NCBI RefSeq assembly: GCF_002224285.1
Contig: NZ_CP022436.1
Coordinates: forward strand, 3,534,001-3,598,000
DNA: 64,000 nt
DNA from: Arthrobacter sp. YN
Lineage (GTDB): Bacteria; Actinomycetota; Actinomycetes; Actinomycetales; Micrococcaceae
Direction of reading: 5' to 3'
Shown here: in pieces, positions 25,947-34,800 of the stretch
How positions within the stretch are numbered: the first letter of the stretch is position 1
Layout: each line of letters starts with the position of its first letter
The notes under the pieces: generated by a model
The model's input: the letters and a program-made list of their open reading frames with translations, nothing else
Database searches by the model: none
What the model was told of the DNA's origin: nothing
Position numbers and translations under genes: made by a program

Positions 25947-25973
25947 AACGATACTAAACGATAGTTAACGATA
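25947..25973. promoter_or_regulatory. Triple AACGATA operator upstream of padR
   Basis: AACGATA occurs at 25947-25953, 25957-25963 and 25967-25973, a period of exactly 10 bp, one helical turn. It lies 24-50 bp before the padR start, where a promoter is expected. PadR proteins commonly bind their own promoter. Confidence 0.6.
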
Positions 25974-26066
25974 TACCCCCACGCGACTTAGGAACAACGT
26001 CGGTCTGGCCAGTTCATGCTGGAAGGCGCGGCTGCTCCGGAAAACGACGGAAAGGAGGTGAGGTGT

Positions 26067-26123
26067 TTGGTCATCGAGCTCCTTCGTCGCAGGATGGGCG
26101 ATGCTCACCATCCTCGTCGATGA
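26067..26123 (+). CDS. Possible 18-codon peptide behind a perfect Shine-Dalgarno sequence
   Basis: GAAAGGAGGTGA at 26050-26061 is complementary to 12 consecutive bases of the usual 16S rRNA 3' end. TTG at 26067, 8 nt after the GGAGG core, opens an 18-codon frame (L-V-I-E-L-L-R-R-R-M-G-D, then H-H-P-R-R) ending in TGA. GTG at 26063 gives a 28-codon alternative in another frame but is only 4 nt from GGAGG. A hairpin follows at 26154-26190. It is divergent from padR. No family is recognised; the only evidence is the ribosome binding site and the hairpin. Confidence 0.35.
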   Translation: MVIELLRRRMGDAHHPRR

Positions 26124-26153
26124 CTCGACTCCGCGGAAAGACCCTTTAGCGCA

Positions 26154-26190
26154 GGGCCGGACAGCACTTCTGGGTGATGCCGTCCGGCCC
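26154..26190 (+). terminator. Hairpin downstream of the short frame
   Basis: GGGCCGGAC (26154-26162) and GTCCGGCCC (26182-26190), a perfect 9-bp outer stem with further pairing inside (GCA/TGC). There is no strong T-run, so it could also be a structured RNA element. Confidence 0.45.
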
Positions 26191-26370
26191 CAGCTGCGGA
26201 ACCTTGGGGCAGCCCCGGCGAACGAGGGGGATCATTGGCCGTTGCGTGGGATCCGCTGGATCCAGTAAAGATGATCCGCGGTGCGGGCACACGAGTAGTT
26301 GGTACTCGTCTTTTGCTTGTGCTTGAAGGATCCACTACTTGCCGGGCACGTTGGCCGGAGGGGTGAATTG

Positions 26371-26443
26371 TGGAGCTAAGGAGATTCGAACTCCTGACCT
26401 CTTCGATGCGAACGAAGCGCTCTACCAACTGAGCTATAGCCCC
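26371..26443 (-). tRNA. tRNA-Ala (anticodon CGC)
   Basis: A 73-nt cloverleaf on the minus strand. The acceptor arm GGGGCTA/TAGCTCC contains the G3:U70 wobble pair that identifies alanine tRNAs. The D-arm is GCTC/GAGC, the anticodon stem CTTCG/CGAAG with loop TTCGCAT (anticodon CGC, reads GCG), the T-arm AGGAG/CTCCT with TTCGAAT, and the discriminator is A. The CCA end is not encoded. Confidence 0.96.
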
Positions 26444-26480
26444 TGGACCAGTCCGTTACCGTCCGGCCAGTGTCCTTAGG

Positions 26481-27281
26481 CTACAAACTTTCCCGGCGCT
26501 TTTCCAACCACGACACGAACGTCTCCACACCATCCTTTTGCCCGGGGATCAGGTTGTTGCCGGATCGCAGGAATGCACCCATCGCCCCGGGCAACGGCAC
26601 TTCCACAATCGTTCCCCGCGCGCCGGTAACGGCCTTCCACGACTCCGCCATCTGCCGCATGGTGAGCACTTCCGGACCACCCAGCGTACGCAGGCGGTGA
26701 CGTTCAGGAGAGGCGCTCTCCATGGCAGCGTCCAGCAGTGCCCGTGCAACGTCAACCGGCGAGATGGTCTGGAATCTTGTGCGCTTGAAGACAGGGATGA
26801 GGCGCACTTTGGCCCCGGCAGCGAAGATCATTGCCACCAATCCGTGAAACTGTGTTGCGCGAACCACCACAGTCTCCAGCGGAGAAGCAGCGTACTTCCG
26901 TTCTTTCCCAGCCTTCGAGACGTAATACGAGTACCTGCTGAGATCGCAGTTAATGATGGACAACGCCACGGCCCTGCCGACCCCCGCAAGGTGAGCCGAG
27001 GCAAGAAGCCGGGCACCGCCGTCGGCGAATTCTCGTTGGGCTTTGCCGAACTGACCTTCAAGGCAGTCAATCACGACGTCGACGCCCTCCAGTGCGGCCG
27101 CCAGCCCTTCTCCTGTGGTGACGTCGCCCGCAACGTAGGTGGCGCCGTCGTGATGCTTCTCCGAGCCGGGAGGGGGCACGTGGCGTGACAAAGAGGTCAC
27201 CGCATGACCCGCATCCAGAGCAAGCCGGACAACCTCGCGACCTACCTGGCCGGTACCGCCGGCGACGCAGATACTGGCCAT
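26481..27281 (-). CDS. NAD(P)-binding oxidoreductase, NmrA/SDR-like
   Basis: Atypical short-chain dehydrogenase/NmrA-like protein, 266 aa. The Rossmann motif G-G-T-G-Q-V-G starts at residue 8. D-V-T-T-G-E-G-L and a Y-S-Y-Y-V-S-K region follow; the Y-x3-K pair is present but displaced compared with classical SDRs. Substrate unknown; relatives include quinone-oxidoreductase-like and regulatory proteins. It ends 37 bp before the tRNA and begins 6 bp after the next gene on the same strand. Confidence 0.82.
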   Translation of the reverse strand: MASICVAGGTGQVGREVVRLALDAGHAVTSLSRHVPPPGSEKHHDGATYVAGDVTTGEGLAAALEGVDVVIDCLEGQFGKAQREFADGGARLLASAHLAGVGRAVALSIINCDLSRYSYYVSKAGKERKYAASPLETVVVRATQFHGLVAMIFAAGAKVRLIPVFKRTRFQTISPVDVARALLDAAMESASPERHRLRTLGGPEVLTMRQMAESWKAVTGARGTIVEVPLPGAMGAFLRSGNNLIPGQKDGVETFVSWLEKRRESL

Positions 27282-27287
27282 GCGTGG

Positions 27288-28208
27288 CTAGGCGCGGCGG
27301 CGCTGCAGGACGTCGTCCAGGTTACTAAGCGCGCTCTGCCCCTTGGCGGAGACGGCAGCGGATGCCTCGGCCTGCTCAGCACCTTGCTTCAGGACGGGCT
27401 TGCCCACGGGTTTGGGAGCCTCAGGGAGGTCCAGCGGTTCAGGGGCCGGCCTTGAAGCCTTGGCGGCTTCAACATACGTGGGCTTGGGAACTGCAACAGG
27501 CTCCCAGCTGGCACCTTTGGAATCGGTTGCTTGCGCTGATGTGTCTCCTGCGGCAACGGCAACCGCCAAAGCAGCCTGGCGAAGCTCAACAGCGGACAAG
27601 CGTGCAGCCTCACGGCTGGTGGCTTCGGCGTCGAAAACGGTGGTTTCCTTCGCTTCGACTACCGGTTCCTTCGGCAAGTAGCGTGCAGGCGTCGGGATGG
27701 GCGCTGCCTGTGCCGCACGGCGTGCCCGGCGTTCGCGAAGATCCCTGAGAGCGAGCTTGCGCAACGTGACGACGGCGAGCACCCCACCGATGAAGGACAC
27801 CAGCGGCAACCAGAATGACCCGACGCCAAAGGTGAGGAGGATGCCCGAAACGGCGGCGGTCACCAGCAAGGCAAGGCCTGCCAAGGCCAAAGTGAGCCGG
27901 GCATAGCGGATGGTGAATGGAGTGGTGGGCGCTTTCCGCAGGGACGACTCAGCCGCGCGGGATTCCTCGGGCGACGCCGGTGCTTTGCTGTGCATGGTCT
28001 CCATCGGTTTCTCCTGCTGAGGTGCCAAAGTCAGTACCACCCCTGCCTGCGGTTCGTCTGGTTCGTCGTCGATTGCCCCTGCTGGAACAGCGGCCGTTTG
28101 GACTTGTTGCCGCCTGTTCCGGAGAACGTAGGGCGCCACCCAGACCATCCACAGCGCAACAGTGACCACGAGTATCACTGAGCTGCTGAGAGGGAAGTCC
28201 ACATTCAA
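27288..28208 (-). CDS. Conserved hypothetical membrane protein
   Basis: 306 aa of unknown function. An N-terminal transmembrane helix (residues ~8-28) is followed by an acidic linker, then two adjacent transmembrane helices (~105-150). A highly basic turn R-E-R-R-A-R-R-A comes next, then a long Ala/Pro/Glu-rich cytoplasmic-looking tail. This layout resembles actinobacterial envelope proteins of unknown role; I do not recognise the family. The start is TTG at 28208 or GTG at 28202. It probably forms an operon with the oxidoreductase 6 bp downstream. Confidence 0.7.
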   Translation of the reverse strand: MNVDFPLSSSVILVVTVALWMVWVAPYVLRNRRQQVQTAAVPAGAIDDEPDEPQAGVVLTLAPQQEKPMETMHSKAPASPEESRAAESSLRKAPTTPFTIRYARLTLALAGLALLVTAAVSGILLTFGVGSFWLPLVSFIGGVLAVVTLRKLALRDLRERRARRAAQAAPIPTPARYLPKEPVVEAKETTVFDAEATSREAARLSAVELRQAALAVAVAAGDTSAQATDSKGASWEPVAVPKPTYVEAAKASRPAPEPLDLPEAPKPVGKPVLKQGAEQAEASAAVSAKGQSALSNLDDVLQRRRA

Positions 28209-28314
28209 AACCGTAGAAGCAAATCACCGGGCGCGGCGGCATTGCGGCCGGTGTGTCGTCGTCGAGTCCTCAAATGACTGGATATACGGACAAAATGGCC
28301 TATGACCTGCCCGT

Positions 28315-28926
28315 TTATCCCCTGAGCCACCGACGCAACAGGCCCTCAGGAACCTCGTCCGATGTCAGGGCAAAGGATCGGTGGTCAGCCCATTCGCCGT
28401 TAATGTGCAGGTACCGTTCCCGATACCCCTCATCCCGGAATCCAAGCTTCTCAACCACCCTCAGGCTGGGCGAGTTTTCGGGCCTGATATTGATTTCCAT
28501 GCGGTGAAGGCCCAACACCTTGAAGCAATGGTCCGTAGCCATGGCCACCGCCGTCGGAGCAATACCGTGCCCGGCCCGCTCCTTATCCACCCAGTACCCC
28601 AGCGTGGCCATCATGGCCGATCCCCAAATGATGGAAGAAACGGTCAATTGCCCTACGATGAGCGGCTCACGGAATCCAGGGGTCCGCTCGACGATGAGGA
28701 AAGGCAATGCCGTGGACTGGCGTGCTTGGTTGTTCAGCGAGGCCACCATCTGCCGATAACTGGGCAGGCGCCCACCCGGTGCCGGGTTGGACGCCTCCCA
28801 GGGAGCAAGCCATTCGCTGTTCCGCGAACGGACTTCAGACCACTCCCGCTTGTCACGGTATCGGATAGGGCGAAGAAGCAGGTCTCCGCTTTCCAGCGTC
28901 ACCGGCCAGATCGCAGAGCCGTACAT
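28315..28926 (-). CDS. GNAT family N-acetyltransferase (RimJ/RimL-like)
   Basis: Acetyltransferase of 203 aa. The acetyl-CoA loop region is L-G-Y-W-V-D-K-E-R-A-G-H-G-I-A, and N-x-x-S-x-R-V-V-E-K-L-G-F-R-D-E-G is the usual RimJ-type C-terminal motif; W-L-A-P-W-E is typical of ribosomal-protein-alanine acetyltransferases. The target could be a ribosomal protein or a small molecule. The ATG at 28926 starts 7 nt after the galU stop, so it shares the galU transcript. Confidence 0.88.
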   Translation of the reverse strand: MYGSAIWPVTLESGDLLLRPIRYRDKREWSEVRSRNSEWLAPWEASNPAPGGRLPSYRQMVASLNNQARQSTALPFLIVERTPGFREPLIVGQLTVSSIIWGSAMMATLGYWVDKERAGHGIAPTAVAMATDHCFKVLGLHRMEINIRPENSPSLRVVEKLGFRDEGYRERYLHINGEWADHRSFALTSDEVPEGLLRRWLRG

Positions 28927-28933
28927 CCTGAGG

Positions 28934-29839
28934 TTACTTGGGAAGCGAGGCAGTGAAGGTCGGCAGCCACTCACGCAGTTCAGGACCGAGGTCCTCGCGT
29001 TCGCAGGCCAACTCGATGCAGGCCTTGAGGTAGCTGAGTTTGTCACCGGTGTCGTAGCGACGGCCCCGGAAAACAACGCCATACACGCCGTAGCCTTCAC
29101 CTTCGCCGGCTGCCAATACCTCGAGGGCGTCGGTCAGCTGGATCTCGCCACCACGGCCCGGCTCAGTCTTTTCAAGAACATCGAACACTGCCGGATGCAG
29201 CACGTAGCGGCCGATCACGGCAAGGTTGGACGGCGCTTCTTCCGGAGAAGGCTTTTCCACGAGCTGCTTGATGCGGACGTAGCCGTCTTCACCGATCTCC
29301 TCGACGTCGGCGCAACCATAGGCGCTGATCTTGGAGGGCTCCACCTCGATCAAGGCAACCACGGAACCGCCAGTCTTCTGCTGGACGGCGATCATGTCGC
29401 TCAGGAGGTTATCGCGGGCGTCGATCAGGTCGTCGCCGAGGAGTACGGCAAAAGGCTCGTGCCCGACGTGCTGCTTCGCACGAAGGACAGCGTGGCCCAG
29501 GCCGTTGGGGTCGCCTTGGCGGACGTAGTGGATGTCACCGAGGTTGGTGGCGGATTGGATGGCCTCAAGCTTGGCGGTATCGCCCTTTTCGGCCAGCGTC
29601 GCTTCCAGCGCCGGCACACGGTCGAAATGATCCTCCAGGGCGCGCTTGCTGCGCCCCGTGATCATCAGGACGTCGTGCAGGCCAACCTTGACCGCCTCTT
29701 CGACGACGTACTGGATGGCTGGCTTGTCAACCACGGGCAGCATTTCCTTCGGCATCGCCTTTGTTGCAGGCAGGAAACGGGTACCAAGACCCGCTGCGGG
29801 GATGACGGCCTTACGGACAGCATTGTTATCGAGAGTCAC
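28934..29839 (-). CDS. galU: UTP-glucose-1-phosphate uridylyltransferase
   Basis: UDP-glucose pyrophosphorylase, 301 aa: UTP + glucose-1-phosphate to UDP-glucose, supplying envelope glycans and trehalose synthesis. The nucleotide loop is A-A-G-L-G-T-R-F-L-P-A-T-K with P-K-E-M-L-P-V-V-D-K-P; V-E-K-P-S-P-E and G-K/D-K-L-S-Y-L-K-A follow. GTG at 29839 is chosen because homology begins there and TACATT lies 7 nt upstream, pointing to a leaderless mRNA. An ATG at 29869 would add ten unrelated residues. Confidence 0.94.
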   Translation of the reverse strand: MTLDNNAVRKAVIPAAGLGTRFLPATKAMPKEMLPVVDKPAIQYVVEEAVKVGLHDVLMITGRSKRALEDHFDRVPALEATLAEKGDTAKLEAIQSATNLGDIHYVRQGDPNGLGHAVLRAKQHVGHEPFAVLLGDDLIDARDNLLSDMIAVQQKTGGSVVALIEVEPSKISAYGCADVEEIGEDGYVRIKQLVEKPSPEEAPSNLAVIGRYVLHPAVFDVLEKTEPGRGGEIQLTDALEVLAAGEGEGYGVYGVVFRGRRYDTGDKLSYLKACIELACEREDLGPELREWLPTFTASLPK

Positions 29840-29845
29840 CGGACT

Positions 29846-29851
29846 AATGTA
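29846..29851 (-). promoter_or_regulatory. -10 box for leaderless galU transcript
   Basis: TACATT on the minus strand (29851-29846), 6 nt from the GTG at 29839. It places the transcription start at about the first base of the gene. No convincing -35. Confidence 0.4.
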
Positions 29852-29967
29852 ACGGAAGGAATACATCATCGGCTAAACCCTCGCCGCGCCGGGACAACAT
29901 TTCTGTGGACTGGACGGCAGCTTCTGTCACCGCACCGGCATCAGACGAACCTCACGATCGGACACCC

Positions 29968-30576
29968 ATGGCATCGAAGGAAGACATCCGCAGCAGCCGC
30001 CGCCTCCAAAGGCGCACCCTCTCCCCCGAACAGATCGCTGCTGCCGGCGCGTCCATCGCGCAGCATGGCACGGCATGGGCGGCTGCAGCCTCCTCCGGCA
30101 CGGCGGCCACTTTTGCCGTCTATGTAGGCGTCGCGTTTGAGCCACCCACCATGCCGCTCATCCATTCCCTGCACGAGGCCGGACACAGGATCCTCCTTCC
30201 CGTGTGCGAGCCCGGCCGGCAGTTGAGCTGGGTCTATTGGACCCCGTCGACAGTTTTCGTCCGCTCCTCCTATGCCCCTATCGACGAACCCGAGGGCGAA
30301 CGCCTGGAAAGCCAGGTGGTGGCCGGAGCCGCGGGGATCTTCATGCCCGCCACGGCGGTGGACAGGGATGGCAACCGGATCGGCCAGGGGGGCGGTTACT
30401 ACGACCGGCTCCTCCATGGGCTCGACGGTTCCGGCCGGCGGCCGCCCACCATTGCGGTGGTGTACGACGACGACCTGTTGCCTTCAGGTTCGATTCCCGC
30501 CGAAGCATTCGACCGCCCCGTACGGGAAGTGCTGACTCCTTCCGGCGTGGTCCGCCTCGACGACAGAGGCCAGTGA
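29968..30576 (+). CDS. 5-formyltetrahydrofolate cyclo-ligase
   Basis: 5-formyl-THF cyclo-ligase (methenyl-THF synthetase), 202 aa, ATP-dependent conversion of 5-formyl-THF to 5,10-methenyl-THF. The N-terminal K-E-D-I-R-S-S-R-R-L-Q-R-R binds phosphate; the signature G-Q-G-G-G-Y-Y-D-R (139-147) and V-Y-D-D-D-L-L-P confirm the family. ATG at 29968 fits homology; GTG at 29905 would add 21 residues. It is divergent from galU and followed by a hairpin before fmdB. Confidence 0.92.
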   Translation: MASKEDIRSSRRLQRRTLSPEQIAAAGASIAQHGTAWAAAASSGTAATFAVYVGVAFEPPTMPLIHSLHEAGHRILLPVCEPGRQLSWVYWTPSTVFVRSSYAPIDEPEGERLESQVVAGAAGIFMPATAVDRDGNRIGQGGGYYDRLLHGLDGSGRRPPTIAVVYDDDLLPSGSIPAEAFDRPVREVLTPSGVVRLDDRGQ

Positions 30577-30587
30577 GGTCCGGCACA

Positions 30588-30610
30588 TCCACTGGCGCAT
30601 GCACAGTGGA
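30588..30610 (+). terminator. Hairpin after 5-formyl-THF cyclo-ligase
   Basis: TCCACTG (30588-30594) and CAGTGGA (30604-30610), a 7-bp perfect stem with a 9-nt loop, 12 bp past the stop. A promoter -10 for the next gene follows within 8 bp. Confidence 0.5.
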
Positions 30611-30617
30611 CCGATGA

Positions 30618-30623
30618 TAGAAT
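30618..30623 (+). promoter_or_regulatory. Extended -10 box upstream of fmdB
   Basis: TGATAGAAT: TAGAAT (30618-30623) with a TG one base upstream. It lies ~90 bp before the fmdB start and gives a leader with a good ribosome binding site (GAAGGAGG). Confidence 0.4.
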
Positions 30624-30712
30624 TGGCACTCAGGCCCTGCGACTGCTAATGCGAAGCGAAATCTCCGCCGTTGCTGCACAGGACCTGACCTTTGTCCTGA
30701 AGGAGGAACTCA

Positions 30713-30976
30713 GTGCCCACATACGCATACGCCTGCAAAGACTGTGACCATGCCTTTGACATCGTCCAGTCCTTCTCTGACAGCTCCCTGACGGAGTGCC
30801 CCGAGTGCAAGGGCGCCCTTCGCAAGAAGTTCAACAGCGTCGGCGTCGTCTTCAAGGGCTCGGGTTTCTACCGGACTGATTCCCGTGATGCCAAGGGCAG
30901 CACCGTTTCAGCTGCCCCTGCTACCGCGTCGTCTGCTCCCGCACCCGCACCGGCACCGGCAGCTGCGGCCAGCTAA
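30713..30976 (+). CDS. FmdB family zinc ribbon protein
   Basis: 87-aa FmdB-type regulatory-protein-like zinc ribbon: M-P-T-Y-A-Y-A-C-K-D-C at the N-terminus, with cysteines C8, C11, C29 and C32 forming a CxxC...CxxC site. A low-complexity tail of alternating Ala-Pro follows. GTG at 30713 has GAAGGAGG ~10 nt upstream. The function of this widespread family is not firmly known. It is followed 70 bp later by the SAF-domain gene on the same strand. Confidence 0.9.
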   Translation: MPTYAYACKDCDHAFDIVQSFSDSSLTECPECKGALRKKFNSVGVVFKGSGFYRTDSRDAKGSTVSAAPATASSAPAPAPAPAAAAS

Positions 30977-31046
30977 CTTCTCCACTTTTCCACATAGCGC
31001 ATCTGGCCGCTGTTATGCGGCCCGTCCGGCTGGCTAACGTGGCGGC

Positions 31047-31850
31047 ATGCCACAACAGTCTCGAAGCGTCCTTCTTGCCCGCGCCAGGAGTTCAGCGTCG
31101 CCTGCCGGCCCTTGGCCCCCGGTTCCGTCTGGTGCCCGAGGCCGGTCGTCCCGGCGGCGCAACAATGCTGCAAGCTTTTCCCGGCCGCTGGACCATTCCG
31201 CACCTCATGGCAGAAGGCGGAGGATCGGCTCCTGGATCGCCCGGAACCGCCGTCTCACTGTTGCCCTCCTGCTGTGCCTGGCCGCCGGCATCGCCGTCCA
31301 ACAGCTGACTCCGGCGTCGGAGTCGCGGATCAGCGTTATGGTGGCCGCCCGTGACCTGCCAACGGGAACCACTCTCACAGAAGCCGATTTCACCCGTGTG
31401 GGAGTGCCCCAGGACCTCGCCGTCACCGGAGCCCTCTTAGATGGCGGGGCCCTCACCGGCCGACAGTTGGCCGCGCCCTTGAGCCGAGGGCAGATCCCCA
31501 CTGAGGCCAGCCTCCTGGGTCCCGGGCTTCTCACGGGGTCACCCGTGGGTACCGCAGCCGTTCCCCTGCGGATGGCCGACCCGTCGTCCATCCAGCTCCT
31601 CTCCCCTGGCCAGTTGGTCACGGTGGTCCTCACGGCAGCCGGATCCTATGACGAATCCAGGGAAACCCAAGTACTCGCCGGTCCCGTCCCCGTGCTCTGG
31701 ACCTCAGCCCACGGAGGCAAGGCAGGCGAATGGCTGGGCACCAGCGACACCGAAGGCTTGGTGGTGGTTGCTGCGGATCCACAGCAAGCAGAAAAGCTTG
31801 CCGGCGCATCAACGCAGGGCAAGCTTTTCTTTGTTTTGGTCAACCCGTGA
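31047..31850 (+). CDS. SAF-domain protein, CpaB/RcpC-like
   Basis: 267 aa with a basic N-terminal region, one transmembrane helix (L-T-V-A-L-L-L-C-L-A-A-G, ~residues 69-87) and then a SAF domain (V-M-V-A-A-R-D-L-P-T-G-T-T-L). The layout is that of Flp-pilus assembly protein CpaB/RcpC. No other tad/flp pilus gene is near, so a pilus role is uncertain. The first ~60 residues are rich in Arg/Ser/Pro and poorly conserved-looking; the start could lie further in. It probably shares the fmdB transcript. Confidence 0.72.
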   Translation: MPQQSRSVLLARARSSASPAGPWPPVPSGARGRSSRRRNNAASFSRPLDHSAPHGRRRRIGSWIARNRRLTVALLLCLAAGIAVQQLTPASESRISVMVAARDLPTGTTLTEADFTRVGVPQDLAVTGALLDGGALTGRQLAAPLSRGQIPTEASLLGPGLLTGSPVGTAAVPLRMADPSSIQLLSPGQLVTVVLTAAGSYDESRETQVLAGPVPVLWTSAHGGKAGEWLGTSDTEGLVVVAADPQQAEKLAGASTQGKLFFVLVNP

Positions 31851-31876
31851 TGGGCGGTTCAGGTGGTGGTGGGCGG

Positions 31877-34800
31877 TCAGCCCCAGTGCGGCGGCTTTTG
31901 TTCCTTAAGCCACTGCTCATGGTCGTAACCGGACTCATCGCCCCAGCGCCGGGGATCGTCTTCAGCTGCTTTGGTGGGCAGAATGCCACTCACGCCTGGT
32001 TTGGCTGCGGCGGCGGTGGCGTCCGGGGTTTCTTCAGTGGTGTCGGCGCCGGGCTCGGCGGATTCCGTCACGGACCCGTCTTCAGGACCGGTTGCTTCTT
32101 CCATCAGTGGTACTTCTTTCCCGTTCTCTTCTTCGCTGTCTGCATCACCGGCAGCTTCGTCAGGCTGGCCAGGTGCCTGCCGTGCCGGACTTGGAGCGAA
32201 CGTTTGCTGCCCCTTGTCCACACTCAATTGTTCAACGTCCATGTCCAGGAAGCCATGCTCAGGCGACGTCGACCGCGGAATGTGGTTCTCCAGCCCAAGG
32301 TAGGAGCCGATGCGATCCGCGCAGGACGAAGGATCAGTGAAGACCTCAATGGTCCACAGGGACATGTAGCGCCACCCCATGCGCTCCAGCAGCTGCGGAC
32401 GCAGCCGGCTGCGTTCCCGGACGCTCATCCGCCGGTAGCGTTCAGTGCCATCGGATTCGATCGCGACGGGGGTGGGAATCTCTGCTCCCTCCCGGCCGAT
32501 CGTGTGGACGGGATCCGCCGCGGCTGCGATATCCAGAACGCCATCGTAGAGATGCCAGACCCGGGCTCCCCGGGCCCTCAGGCGTTCTCCGAGGTCAGCG
32601 ACCAAGGGGTCCTCACCGAGCGCCTGCTCACTGGCAACAGCACGGGACGCGGGTGTCCCGAGGTTGCTGTTTCCGGAGAGCTCGCGGTCGAGCAGTTCGT
32701 AGAAGTCCACCGCACCATGAGCCAGCCGATCGAGGTCAAGGTCCTCGGGACGGAAACAGCTCAGGACGTGCATGGAACGCCGTGCGCGGGTCATGGCCAA
32801 GGCGAAACGGTTCCGGCCACCCTCAGTGGACAGCGGACCGAACGAATGAAGTGCCCGGCCGTGTGGCGTGCGGCCGTAGCCAAGCGAAAAGATCACGTGG
32901 TCCCGTACCAAGCCCTGTGCTCGCTCCAGATCCACCACACGGAAGGACTCGGGACCAGCACCAAAGAACGTGGACAGCAGGGGGTGGTTGGGCAGTTGAA
33001 GCCTGATGGCCTCGCCGATGCGGGCGGCATGGCGCAAGCTGGCCGTTACTACCGCCAGGGATGTACGGGGCCGCAGCCTGGCGTGTTCGAATACAAGGTC
33101 CACCACACGATTAACCTCGGCAGTGACGGACTCCACGCCCTCATGGTCAGCCCCCGGAAGCCCGGTGCCATCGGGAATGTACTCCACCAGGATGGATCGG
33201 TCCAGTCCCGTGACAGAGTTTCCGTCAGGAAGGCGGCGCAGGCCTCCGTCGTAGTAATTCTTGCTCAACTGAAGGATCAAATCCTCGTCTACGGCGCGGT
33301 AGACCCAATTCAGTTGCCAGGTCGGAAGTACCCTGGCCAGCGCCTTGAAGGCGCTGTCCACATTTTCGTGATTGGCAACACCGGCTACCGGCGGTTCCAC
33401 AGCAACGCTGAAAGTTCGTGCATGGGCAATCTTCGCATCACCGAAGGCCACCACCTGCTTCGCCCGGGCGATGGCAGGAAGTACGGCCTGCAGCGAGGTG
33501 GATTCAGCGTCTATGACCACCACGGCGTCAAACTTTTGCTCGGCCGGAAGAACACCGGTCAAGAGGTAGGGGCTGACCGACCAAACGGGCACCAGGAGTG
33601 GCACGAGTTCCGGTGCCTGGGCGCTCAGCGCCGGCAAAGTGACCCGGCCATCCTTCAGCAAGGCACGCAGCAACTCCGCCTGCCGGGGGTGCTCAAGCAG
33701 CCCCTGGCGCCATTTCTGGGCCAACTGCCACCGGAGACGCGCGGCGCCACTGGCGATGTGGGCCTGGTCAGCAAGCCGGTATTCGGCTTCCAGGCGGCGC
33801 AGCGAATCGCCATCGGACATCGCCAGGTAGTCGTCGCCGCTGATCATGGCTTCCAAAGCGGATTGCCACCACGCCAGATCCAATTCGGCAGCCACGGAGC
33901 CGGCAGGTACTTCGCGGGCAGCCAGATCGGACAGCAACTCTCCGAGGCCGTGTTCGCGCATTTCCTCTATCAGGAGAGTGCGCTCGGGAAGTGTCTCCAA
34001 TGTTGCCGTGTCAGCAACAAGCCGTTCCAGCCGCTCCATCAGTTCCAAGTACGGCGTCCCGTGCAAGGAGCCACCAGCGCTGGTGTGCTTAAGGGCAGCA
34101 CCAAGGCGGTGCAGTTCGCCATCCAACTCCCGGTACAGCGCTCCAAGGTCGGCGAGCCCGGAAGGCACAGCCGGGTGGCGCTGGGTGGTAGCGTATCCGG
34201 CCCACAGAGCCCGCTGCTCCTGAACCAGGACGAGGGAGCTGTGGAGGTCGGCGATGTGGACTCCGGGCCGCACATATTCCTTGGCTACGCGGCGCAGGCG
34301 GGAACGCTGCATGGAGGGCATCTCCAAGTTGCGCTCACGGCGCCAAGCGGAGCTGGCGGTGGCGGAAATGAGGTCGTGCACCGGCCGGTCGAAGATGTCC
34401 GGGGTGAACTTATCCAGGCTCTCCCGGACGGCAATGAGCAGTTCGAGCTGCGCTCCCCATTCAGTGAAGGTATCCCCCAGCCGGATTTCAGCGTGATCGG
34501 ACACCTGCTTCATCCGGTCCCGCAGGACGGGAAGCTTCTCCTCGGCCAGACGGGCGAGTTGTTGGGCTTCCTCGGTCTCCTTGCGCGTCACGAGTCGCGC
34601 TCCATACCAGGGGCTGGAAGTGGACGCCCTGCTGAAGCTGCCAAGCTCCGCAGCCCGGCGCAGGCGGCCGGCCAGTTCCTCCCGGTCCTTGATGTTGTCC
34701 AGGACGCTGCGCTTCAGACGGACCGTTGTGGACGGCGCGGGGTGGATGGACGTCAGCTCTGCCAGCGACTGCATGGCCTGGTATGGCGAGCAACCCCACC

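Larger units (their letters stand above)
25974..26370. other. 397-bp gene-poor stretch between padR operator and tRNA-Ala
   Basis: No conventional gene is seen. It holds a 12-nt perfect Shine-Dalgarno sequence followed by a very short frame (26050-26123) and a 9-bp hairpin (26154-26190), both listed separately. From 26200 to 26370 I see no conserved signal. The tRNA 3' flank lies at 26370 on the minus strand. Confidence 0.6.
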
